This document shows positions 1 to 5,214 of a DNA stretch of 5,792 nt, piece by piece. The translations under genes and the position numbers were made by a program. The notes beneath the pieces were generated by a model. The model did no database searches and was not told where the DNA came from. It saw nothing but the letters and a program-made list of their open reading frames with translations. Where the stretch lies: positions 1-5,792 of the forward strand of contig JAHFRX010000104.1 of the NCBI GenBank assembly GCA_023266075.1. The letters are read 5' to 3'. Each line of letters opens with the position of its first letter. Positions within the stretch are counted from its first letter, which is position 1. Origin of the DNA: Legionellaceae bacterium (lineage in GTDB: Bacteria > Pseudomonadota > Gammaproteobacteria > Legionellales > Legionellaceae).

Positions 1-350
1 AAAGCATGCACCGCAAGATAACGTGTTTTTGATTCTCTAAACGCGACCACAAAAAAAGGGAGATACAAAAGCTTACTATACTTTCCTACGATAATTGCAA
101 TATCATGTTGCGGCGCAAAACTCCAAGCACTGGCAACAATACTCATCAAAAACAACGCAACAGCTGCAATAAACCAAGCATGTGAACATACGCTTTTGAG
201 CTTCTGACGTAGTGGTAGTGAAAAGAGCACACAGAGTAGTGTCAAAACAATAGCAATACTTTGAAAACTCGCACTCAATGGCGCAAAAAACACACTTGCA
301 ATCACGGCATAAGACGCCCAGTAAGGAGATATTGAGCGTTGAAATATCAT
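1..350 (-). CDS. O-antigen ligase-like membrane protein (WaaL/Wzy_C type), N-terminal part, cut by window edge
   Basis: This is an open frame of 116 codons that leaves the window at its left edge, so only the N-terminus is visible. It begins MIFQRSISPYWASY and is very hydrophobic, with likely membrane segments at about residues 12-27, 31-46, 58-76 and 94-105. A basic loop (PLRQKLK, 46-52) and the stretch GKYSKLLYLPFF (89-100) resemble the N-terminal region of O-antigen ligase family proteins, which join O-antigen or outer sugars to the lipid A-core in the periplasm. The catalytic periplasmic loop and Wzy_C domain would lie outside the window, so the family call is by similarity of the N-terminus and context only. 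Its ATG shares one base with the TGA of the upstream glycosyltransferase (TGATG), and an AGAGG sits 8 bases before the start, indicating translational coupling. An O-antigen polymerase (Wzy) of the same fold family is the main alternative. Confidence 0.68.
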   Translation of the reverse strand, partial: MIFQRSISPYWASYAVIASVFFAPLSASFQSIAIVLTLLCVLFSLPLRQKLKSVCSHAWFIAAVALFLMSIVASAWSFAPQHDIAIIVGKYSKLLYLPFFVVAFRESKTRYLAVHA

Positions 351-1105
351 CACATCAGCCTCTCTTGGTTTTTATCGGGATACAGTTGCTTGACACCCCT
401 AAAAAAAGCACACTGTGCATTTAAGCACGAAAATAATAGCCCTATTTTTCCATCCATAAAACCACACTGTAAAAAATAACACCGAAAAAACATCCAGCTA
501 CTACTGAGTAATGTTCGTGTTAGACTCGGTTTTTTCGCTGCATCTCGTCTCATTTTAGCCGAGTAAGAAGAATAGCGATTCATTTTTTCAATCGCATGAC
601 TCACATCACGAAAAGAATGATGCAAAATCGATGTATTTAATTGAGCAATCACCGCACCATCGGGCAGAACAATTTTTTCATGTACGATATCATGACTAAA
701 ATGAGCACCCTTCCTTTTAAATAAACGCGCATGTCTTGAAGGACTGGAGGAGTGATGGAGCGGTTTACCTTCAAAATGCATTTGTATGGGTATACGACAA
801 GCGTCTACTTTATTGTCCTGTATCATTCGCTGAATATCTTTTTTTAAAGCATCACTGACAGACTCATCAGCGTCTAAATTCAATACCCACTCTTGTGTGG
901 TGTAATTTAATGCACGCTGTTTTTGTACACCATAGCCTTGCCAATCCGTCAAATACACATGAGACGTGTAAGCTTTTGCAATCTCAACCGTTTCATCGGT
1001 ACTTCCAGAATCAAGTACGATGATTTCGTTCGCCCAACGCACCGATTCAAGACAGCGCCGAATATTTAAAGCCTCATTCTTAGCAATGATAATGACACTG
1101 AGCAT
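350..1105 (-). CDS. Family 2 glycosyltransferase, WaaE/KdtX-like (LPS core)
   Basis: This 251-residue GT-A fold glycosyltransferase has an N-terminus (MLSVIIIAKNEALNI) and IVLDSGSTDET (residues 29-39) that are the standard nucleotide-sugar binding motifs of GT2. LDADE (77-81) carries the DxD metal-binding aspartates D78 and D80. The segment SRHARLFKRKGAHFSHDIVHEK (123-144, quoted in part: RLFKRKGAHF) and the C-terminal hydrophobic/aromatic stretch (about 204-236) fit the WaaE/KdtX subgroup, which adds a glucose to the inner LPS core. The length matches that subgroup (about 250). The acceptor and sugar cannot be read from sequence. It acts on the cytoplasmic face of the inner membrane. The next gene, an O-antigen ligase-like protein, overlaps it by one base, which supports an LPS role. 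The start at 1105 has only a weak AAGAGA upstream, but the protein begins exactly where the family normally does. A promoter lies about 30 bases upstream. Confidence 0.85.
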   Translation of the reverse strand: MLSVIIIAKNEALNIRRCLESVRWANEIIVLDSGSTDETVEIAKAYTSHVYLTDWQGYGVQKQRALNYTTQEWVLNLDADESVSDALKKDIQRMIQDNKVDACRIPIQMHFEGKPLHHSSSPSRHARLFKRKGAHFSHDIVHEKIVLPDGAVIAQLNTSILHHSFRDVSHAIEKMNRYSSYSAKMRRDAAKKPSLTRTLLSSSWMFFRCYFLQCGFMDGKIGLLFSCLNAQCAFFRGVKQLYPDKNQERLM

Positions 1106-1132
1106 ACAGAATCTCTTAAAAAAACCAAGTGT

Positions 1133-1161
1133 ATTGTAATGTGTGAGTAATTTATTGTCGA
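1133..1161 (-). promoter_or_regulatory. Sigma70-type promoter for the LPS gene pair
   Basis: Read on the minus strand, TCGACA (1161-1156) is separated by exactly 17 bases from TACAAT (1138-1133). Each hexamer differs from consensus at one position. Transcription would start near 1126, giving a leader of about 20 bases before the glycosyltransferase ATG. Its -35 overlaps the proposed plus-strand -35. Confidence 0.5.
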
Positions 1162-1183
1162 GACGCGAATTTTAAGATAATGT
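1155..1183 (+). promoter_or_regulatory. Possible promoter for the M20 hydrolase-astA operon
   Basis: TTGTCG (1155-1160) is followed by GATAAT (1176-1181, 15-base spacer) or TAATGT (1178-1183, 17-base spacer). Neither combination is ideal, but no better pair lies in the 108-base gap. The -35 occupies almost the same bases as the -35 of the opposite promoter, so the two polymerases would compete. Confidence 0.3.
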
Positions 1184-1213
1184 CAGAGCAAATCAATATG
1201 CACAAGGCGATTC

Positions 1214-2437
1214 ATGTTCAAAACACTTCAACGTGATATTGAAGCACAACATGACACGATGATACAGCGGCTTTATCAATGGTGCAGCATTAACTCAGGC
1301 TCAACGCATCTTGCTGGGTTAAAGAAAATGCGAGATGCGCTTCATGAAGCATTTCTGCCACTTGCTGATATCATCGAAACACACTCATCCCCTCCTCTAC
1401 ACACCATCGGTCTTGATGGTTTAAATCATGTACAATCTTCTGGAGATATTTTATTCATTCGTAAACGGCCTCACCTTAAAAGACGAATTTTACTCTGCGC
1501 TCATATGGATACGGTGTTTGCGCAACATCATCCATTTCAACATTTAAAAAAAATTGACACCAATATGGTAAACGGGCCTGGCGTAACAGATATGAAGGGT
1601 GGAATCGTTGTTTTATTGCACGCATTATGTGCTTTTGAGCAATTAAAAGAGGCATCAACACTCGGCTGGGATATTTTAATTAATGCAGATGAAGAGTTAG
1701 GCTCACCCAGTTCTCGGATATTTTTAGACAAGATTGCCCAGCAATATCAAGTTGCTCTTGTTTATGAGCCCGCCATGACAGCCGATGGAACATTTGCTAA
1801 AAATCGCCGTGGCAGTGGCAAATTAACGTTGATATCAACGGGAAGGGCTGCTCATGCAGGGCGTGATTTTCATTCGGGTCGCAATGCCATTGTGCAACTT
1901 TCAAAGATACTTGTGGATATTCATGCCTTAAACAAAAAACGTAAAGATGTCACCATCAATATTGGACAAATTGCCGGTGGTGAGGCATTAAATATCGTCC
2001 CGGATCGCGCTGTAGCTAAATTAGATATTCGTATTTCACGTGATCCTGATGAAGCTTGGGTACGAAATCAAATTGCGCATGTGATACACCGTCATCAAGA
2101 AAAAGACTATCATCTTGAGTTATCAGGGGAGTTTAATAGACCCGTCAAACGTATTAATACCGCTACTAAACGCTTATTTAAACGCATACAACACATTGGG
2201 GAAATGCTGAATCTCGATTTACAATGGAAAGACAGCGGAGGCTGTTGCGATGGCAATAATTTATCGGCGCATGGTTTAGCCGTGATTGACACCTTGGGTG
2301 TCAGAGGCGGCAACATTCATAGTGAAAATGAATTTATTTTACTAGACAGTTTAGTGGAGCGCACGTTACTCAATACGCTATTGTTTTCAGAGCTTGCTCA
2401 AGGTCATCTTGAGCATATATCAACCTATCGAGGCTAG
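1214..2437 (+). CDS. M20 family zinc hydrolase, carboxypeptidase G2-like
   Basis: This 407-residue di-zinc amidohydrolase/exopeptidase has the full M20 active site. It consists of H97 and D99 (CAHMDTVF), bridging D126 (GPGVTDMKGG), general base E160 with metal ligand E161 (NADEELGS), E185 (VYEPA) and H369 (NIHSENEF). The spacings between ligands nearly match those I recall for Pseudomonas carboxypeptidase G2. H214 (AAHAG) lies in the dimerisation domain (about 200-310) that contributes a histidine to the partner's active site. Unlike the Pseudomonas enzyme it has no signal peptide, so it should act in the cytoplasm. The family removes C-terminal residues or N-acyl groups from amino acids (ArgE, DapE, CPG2), and the substrate here is not readable. 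AAGG at 1204-1207, 6 bases before the ATG, supports the start. astA follows after 5 bases, so an N-acyl amino acid substrate is an attractive inference. No key residue is missing. Confidence 0.9.
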   Translation: MFKTLQRDIEAQHDTMIQRLYQWCSINSGSTHLAGLKKMRDALHEAFLPLADIIETHSSPPLHTIGLDGLNHVQSSGDILFIRKRPHLKRRILLCAHMDTVFAQHHPFQHLKKIDTNMVNGPGVTDMKGGIVVLLHALCAFEQLKEASTLGWDILINADEELGSPSSRIFLDKIAQQYQVALVYEPAMTADGTFAKNRRGSGKLTLISTGRAAHAGRDFHSGRNAIVQLSKILVDIHALNKKRKDVTINIGQIAGGEALNIVPDRAVAKLDIRISRDPDEAWVRNQIAHVIHRHQEKDYHLELSGEFNRPVKRINTATKRLFKRIQHIGEMLNLDLQWKDSGGCCDGNNLSAHGLAVIDTLGVRGGNIHSENEFILLDSLVERTLLNTLLFSELAQGHLEHISTYRG

Positions 2438-2442
2438 ACACT

Positions 2443-3462
2443 ATGAATATGCTGTTTCGTGCGGTCAAAGAGACTGATTTGAAAGCTATCTATTCACTCG
2501 CTTTAGGGAGTGGTATCGGCATTACAACACTCCCCAAAAATAAAAGTACGCTAGAACTTCGTCTTACAAAAGCGCTTCAGTCCTTTTCAAAAACGGTGAA
2601 GCAGCCCCATAATGAATATTATTTATTTGTGCTAGAAGACCTCGATAAAAATCAAATTGTTGGAACCGCGGCAATCGAATCGCTCACCGGTCAAGAAACC
2701 CCTTTTTATTCATATCGTCATATCAAAGAAACTAAATCTCATGAAGCGCTAGGCATTTCTGTGGTACACGAGTATCTAAGCTTAACTTACGACAATCAAT
2801 ATAAAACTGAAGTTTGTACACTCTATCTAGCACCCGATTATCGACATAGTGGAAACGGGCTTTTGCTTTCTTTAGCGCGATTTTTGTTTATGCACCATTT
2901 TCCAGAGCGCTTTGCAGATACCATCATTGCAGAGCTTCGTGGCGTTACTCAATCAGGGCAGTCACCCTTTTGGGATGCCGTTGGCCAACATTTTTTTAAT
3001 ATGCCATTTAGCGATGCTGATGAACGTACAATCACAACCGATAAGCATTTTATTGCAGATTTAATACCCATTCACCCGATTTACATTAATCTTCTACCGT
3101 CTTGTGCTCAAGAAGTCATTGGCGTGGCCGATCCCCTATCTTTACCAGCGATGAATATTTTAATGCAGCAAGGGTTTATACCCAATGACACCGTAGATAT
3201 TTTTGATGCAGGCCCAACACTTGAAGCAACACGAAATAACATTCGCACAATTCAAAATGCACAACAATTCACAATCAACATCACTCAAAATCATATTCAT
3301 CCTACGCAACGTGTTTTGCTCAGCAACTCATCACTCGCATTTAAAGCAACATTAAGTACAGCCTCTCTTGATTTAATCAATCAAGTTTGCTCTATCGCTG
3401 ATGCTACCGCACACACTTTAAATCTTAAAAACGGAGATTTAGCAACCATATCGAAAATATAA
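2443..3462 (+). CDS. astA: Arginine N-succinyltransferase
   Basis: AstA transfers succinyl from succinyl-CoA to the alpha-amino group of arginine, the first step of the ammonia-producing arginine succinyltransferase (AST) catabolic pathway (EC 2.3.1.109). The 339 residues match the usual family length (about 340) and are recognisable throughout. Examples are MLFRAVKETDL at the start, FVLEDLDKNQIVGTAAIE (about 62-79), EVCTLYLAPDYRHSGNG (123-139, with the GNAT-like CoA-binding RxxGNG turn), IAELRGV (163-169), SPFWDAVGQHFF (174-185), HPIYINLLP (212-220) and DIFDAGPTLEA (253-263). ATG at 2443 is favoured over the in-frame ATG at 2449 because GAGG (2430-2433) lies 9 bases before it. The gene is only 5 bases from the M20 hydrolase, so they are surely cotranscribed. 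astB, astC, astD and astE are not in the window, whereas many Gammaproteobacteria keep them together. AruF/AruG-type subunits of the same family are the only close alternative. Confidence 0.92.
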   Translation: MNMLFRAVKETDLKAIYSLALGSGIGITTLPKNKSTLELRLTKALQSFSKTVKQPHNEYYLFVLEDLDKNQIVGTAAIESLTGQETPFYSYRHIKETKSHEALGISVVHEYLSLTYDNQYKTEVCTLYLAPDYRHSGNGLLLSLARFLFMHHFPERFADTIIAELRGVTQSGQSPFWDAVGQHFFNMPFSDADERTITTDKHFIADLIPIHPIYINLLPSCAQEVIGVADPLSLPAMNILMQQGFIPNDTVDIFDAGPTLEATRNNIRTIQNAQQFTINITQNHIHPTQRVLLSNSSLAFKATLSTASLDLINQVCSIADATAHTLNLKNGDLATISKI

Positions 3463-3491
3463 TTAACATTTTGATTTATTTTAAGTATAAT
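3463..3491 (+). promoter_or_regulatory. Strong sigma70-type promoter for the small exported protein
   Basis: TTAACA (3463-3468) is separated by exactly 17 bases from a perfect TATAAT (3486-3491). The -35 starts immediately after the astA stop codon. Predicted transcription starts near 3498, leaving a leader of about 50 bases before the ATG at 3547. This indicates that the downstream gene is its own transcription unit. Confidence 0.6.
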
Positions 3492-3546
3492 AAACCTATT
3501 CTGCAGCATTTAAACATGAGATAAATATCATCATTTTGGAGAAGTC

Positions 3547-3933
3547 ATGAGACACGCACTACTTGGCGCACTACTTGTTGTTTCTAGCGCCTTAGCTCAA
3601 AATTCAGCTATCGCCGCTACATACCAGTTTCAGTCTGGTCCACCCGTCGAATACTCACTGCCACCCCACACACCACAAGAATTTTCTAACGTATTTATGT
3701 GGAAAGTAAAGGCATCATGTAAAATTATAACTAAAGAAACACAAGTACCTATCGCATTTAAAGTGTTACGAAAAAAAGGAGCCGTCGACGGCATCAACAT
3801 GTCTGTCGGTGATTCAATTACATTAGTGTTTTACCCCGATCAAAAAGTAGAAATAACAGCCGAATCGGGTGGTGTTGTGCAATTAGAGAATCTCGGAGAA
3901 AAAACAATCAGCGCAAGCTGCACAACGGTATAA
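3547..3933 (+). CDS. Small exported protein of unknown function
   Basis: The 128 residues start with a Sec signal peptide (MRHALLGALLVVSSALA, then QNSAIA), with a likely cleavage after A23 (AIA|ATYQF) leaving about 105 mature residues. The mature part is rich in alternating hydrophobic/polar stretches (FMWKVKASCKI 50-60, SITLVFYPDQKVEITA 90-105, VVQLENLGEKTISASC 110-125), which suggests a compact beta-sandwich. It has exactly two cysteines, C58 and C125, which could form a disulfide in the periplasm. The pattern (VFMWKVKASCKI ... KKGAVDGI ... L ... E ... GVVQLENLG ... SASC) reminds me of a small secreted family seen in Legionella-type genomes, recalled rather than searched, and with no known function. 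GGAG at 3538-3541 is 5 bases before the ATG. It has its own strong promoter, so it is not part of the astA operon. Confidence 0.8.
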   Translation: MRHALLGALLVVSSALAQNSAIAATYQFQSGPPVEYSLPPHTPQEFSNVFMWKVKASCKIITKETQVPIAFKVLRKKGAVDGINMSVGDSITLVFYPDQKVEITAESGGVVQLENLGEKTISASCTTV

Positions 3934-3955
3934 TTTTGAACTATACTCAGCACTC

Positions 3956-3984
3956 TTGTTGTTTCAAGCAAGAGCGAGTATCAT
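3956..3984 (+). promoter_or_regulatory. Possible promoter for tRNA-Pro
   Basis: TTGTTG (3956-3961) is followed after 17 bases by TATCAT (3979-3984). Transcription would begin near 3991, only a few bases before the mature tRNA 5' end at 3995. The bases just after the -10 are GC-rich (TCGCAC), as in stable-RNA promoters. The very short leader and the weak hexamers keep this tentative. Confidence 0.3.
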
Positions 3985-3994
3985 TCGCACAAAT

Positions 3995-4071
3995 CGGGGC
4001 GTAGCGCAGCCTGGTAGCGTACTAGCATGGGGTGCTAGTGGTCGAAGGTTCAAATCCTTCCGTCCCGACCA
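3995..4071 (+). tRNA. tRNA-Pro, anticodon GGG
   Basis: The 77 bases fold into a complete cloverleaf. The acceptor stem is CGGGGCG (3995-4001) with CGTCCCG (4061-4067), with one G-U pair. The D arm has GCGC/TAGCG around AGCCTGG. The anticodon stem is CTAGC (4022-4026) with GCTAG (4034-4038), and the loop ATGGGGT puts GGG at 4029-4031 with G at position 37, as expected for the TrmD site of proline tRNAs. The T stem is GAAGG (4044-4048) with CCTTC (4056-4060) around TTCAAAT. The discriminator is A and the CCA is encoded (4069-4071). The C1-G72 pair and overall sequence match bacterial tRNA-Pro, corresponding to proL of E. coli. It reads CCC and CCU codons. Confidence 0.97.
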
Positions 4072-4119
4072 ATAGAATCAATGAGTTATGAGACACCCCA
4101 GCGAACAACCACATCAAGT

Positions 4120-4152
4120 CGATCCAAAAAACGATCCAAAAAACGATCCAAA
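4120..4152 (+). repeat. 12-bp tandem repeat, about 2.75 copies
   Basis: The unit CGATCCAAAAAA occurs at 4120-4131 and 4132-4143, and a partial third copy follows at 4144-4152 before the sequence runs into TTTTCTTTT. The copies are identical. It begins 48 bases past the tRNA 3' end, in the stretch (4072-4338) that holds no gene. It may be a simple replication-slippage product, or an array of protein-binding sites next to an attachment site. The sequence does not decide between these. Confidence 0.8.
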
Positions 4153-4276
4153 TTTTCTTTTGTACAGTCACTTTGAGTAAGGTCGCGATATAACAAGCAA
4201 AGAATATTAACATGCAATTTTTTTAACACTTCTAGCAGTATTAATTAGCATTTTGTCACAATGACTCGAATCTATA

Positions 4277-4306
4277 TTGACTATATTTTATATATTGTTG
4301 TAATAT
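4277..4306 (+). promoter_or_regulatory. Probable promoter for the Asp-box protein gene
   Basis: TTGACT (4277-4282) is followed after 18 bases by TAATAT (4301-4306), each close to sigma70 consensus, within a very AT-rich stretch. The predicted start near 4313 leaves a leader of about 26 bases. AT-rich DNA makes chance -10 matches common, so confidence is moderate. Confidence 0.45.
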
Positions 4307-4338
4307 ATTTTATCATTTAATTTAGAGTCTGTTTTTTA

Positions 4339-4938
4339 ATGAAAATTAATTCGTATATATTATGTGCTATATTGTCTATTTTCGTTCTTCCATCTTTTGC
4401 AAGTCCGCCACAAACTCAAGATTCGATCCAAGATAAGCATTTCAAATCGATTGCATGTGATGACTCTGGCACGCACTGTTTAGGTTTAAGCCATAACCTC
4501 GAAAAAAAATATTCATTGATGCTCTATAGAACCGATAATGCAGGAGAAAATTGGTACAGGCTTAACAATACTGAATTTTATCGTCGTATTGGTTCAGACG
4601 AAAAACTTGATGGTTCCGCAAGAATGAAAATCGCTTGTGATCAATATCTCCAAAATTGCTTAATGGGTGTCACTATCTTACATGGTCAAGCATTTGTTTT
4701 TTACGGAACAAGTGACGGAGGACAGGTTTGGAAAGGTACAATCATTTGGCACGAGCCTACGCAAACATTGCAATCATCATATATTGTTCAATTAACTTGT
4801 AATCCTTCTACCGGTTCGCAATGTCACTTGCTTACGGATACAAATGACATTTATATTCTAGAAAACGAGAAAAGTGATTCAGGAACAACTGGGCCAGATG
4901 CTTTAAATCTGATAATGCACCCAATGGGTGGTCATTAA
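4339..4938 (+). CDS. Secreted BNR/Asp-box repeat protein, probably truncated by a frameshift
   Basis: The 199 residues start with a Sec signal peptide (MKINSYILCAILSIFVLPSFA, cleavage likely after A21). The mature part consists of repeating units of about 55-60 residues. Each opens with a hydrophobic residue pair and a close cysteine pair: C40/C47 (IACDDSGTHC), C100/C107 (IACDQYLQNC) and C154/C162 (LTCNPSTGSQC). Two units then have an Asp-box, TDNAGENW (65-72) and TSDGGQVW (124-131), the turn motif of sialidase-like beta-propellers. Function is unknown. Asp-boxes are structural and do not by themselves imply sialidase activity. Two to three blades are too few for a closed propeller. In the third unit the Asp-box starts (KSDSG, about 178-182) but its tryptophan is in another frame, so the annotated C-terminus (TTGPDALNLIMHPMGGH) is probably an artefact of a lost base. 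The start is preceded only by a weak TAGAG (4324-4328). Confidence 0.72.
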   Translation: MKINSYILCAILSIFVLPSFASPPQTQDSIQDKHFKSIACDDSGTHCLGLSHNLEKKYSLMLYRTDNAGENWYRLNNTEFYRRIGSDEKLDGSARMKIACDQYLQNCLMGVTILHGQAFVFYGTSDGGQVWKGTIIWHEPTQTLQSSYIVQLTCNPSTGSQCHLLTDTNDIYILENEKSDSGTTGPDALNLIMHPMGGH

Positions 4939-5006
4939 GTTGGATTTCAGCATTCGTAACATCGATGAGCTACAACATCTCATCCTTAAAATTTCGAGTC
5001 AATTGA
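4884..5006 (+). pseudogene. Frameshifted continuation of the Asp-box protein
   Basis: From 4884 another plus-strand frame reads NNWARCFKSDNAPNGW and continues to a TGA at 5004-5006. Joining it to KSDSG of the preceding frame gives DSGNNW, completing the D-x-G-x-x-W pattern of the first two units. One extra A in the GGAACAAC run near 4882-4887 would restore this. A second Asp-box-like string, SDNAPNGW, follows. No further cysteine pair appears before the stop, so even the repaired protein would be short. The last 37 bases overlap the opposite-strand HGG remnant, so the true 3' end may have been lost to rearrangement. Confidence 0.42.
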
Positions 5007-5206
5007 ATAGCTATTTTAACTATTTTCTTAAAAGTTTTCTTTTCATCTGTTGTAGCTCCGTGTGTTAAAGCATTTAAATTTCCTTTTGGCGCGCCTGATC
5101 CTCGCGCACCACCGTGAATACGACAACGTGATTTATTTTTCAATGCAGGGCAGCGACAAGGATGTCCATTATTGTTTTTAGTTCTTGGGAGGTTAGAAAA
5201 AATAAC
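4970..5206 (-). pseudogene. HGG-motif small protein remnant lacking a start codon
   Basis: A minus-strand frame of 78 codons lies between a TAG at 5207-5209 and its own TAG at 4970-4972. It reads NLPRTKNNNGHPCRCPALK, then SRCRIHGGARGSGAPKGN and NALTHGATTDEKKTF. The core C-x-C...C-R-I-H-G-G...G-A-P-K-G-N-x-N-A-x-x-H-G is the recognisable signature of a family of small proteins often found with phages and mobile elements (HGG/HGGxSTG-type names, sometimes annotated as terminase small subunit-like). The Cys/His cluster (C17, C19, C28, H31 of the open stretch) could bind a metal, which is inference. No ATG, GTG or TTG occurs in frame before the motif; the only choices are GTT and ATT. The family usually has a few more residues, often with another Cys, in front. 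The start was probably lost at the junction with the adjacent transposase element, which ends just upstream. I do not assign a function. Confidence 0.7.
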
Positions 5207-5208
5207 CT
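5190..5208. repeat. Short perfect inverted repeat between the IS transposase and the HGG remnant
   Basis: AGGTTA (5190-5195) and TAACCT (5203-5208) flank GAAAAAA. It lies 6 bases past the transposase stop codon and contains the beginning of the HGG open stretch. No T-tract follows the stem on either strand, so a standard terminator is unlikely. It could mark the end of the insertion sequence. Confidence 0.5.
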
Positions 5209-5214
5209 ATTCTT

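Noticed and set aside
1476..1731. Two minus-strand frames of 61 and 64 residues
   Set aside because: They lie opposite the catalytic core of the M20 hydrolase and have no recognisable motif or ribosome-binding site.
2110..2316. 68-residue minus-strand frame
   Set aside because: It lies opposite the conserved C-terminal domain of the M20 hydrolase and shows no family features.
3953..3974. Hairpin CTCTTG/CAAGAG after the small exported protein gene, as a terminator
   Set aside because: The stem is only 6 strong pairs and no T-tract follows; the same bases can serve as the tRNA promoter -35.
4022..4213. 63-residue minus-strand frame with signal-like N-terminus and ending VGTEGFEPSTTSTPC
   Set aside because: Its C-terminus is the antisense of tRNA-Pro, a well-known spurious translation, and the IVFWIVFWI stretch is only the 12-bp repeat read backwards.
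4072..4338. Possible gene or structured RNA in the gap after the tRNA
   Set aside because: Beyond the 12-bp repeat and a promoter, I see only AT-rich sequence without a supported reading frame or convincing stem series.
4964..4984. GATGAG/CTCATC hairpin between convergent reading frames, as a bidirectional terminator
   Set aside because: Six pairs around a 9-base loop with no T-tract on either side; too weak to call.
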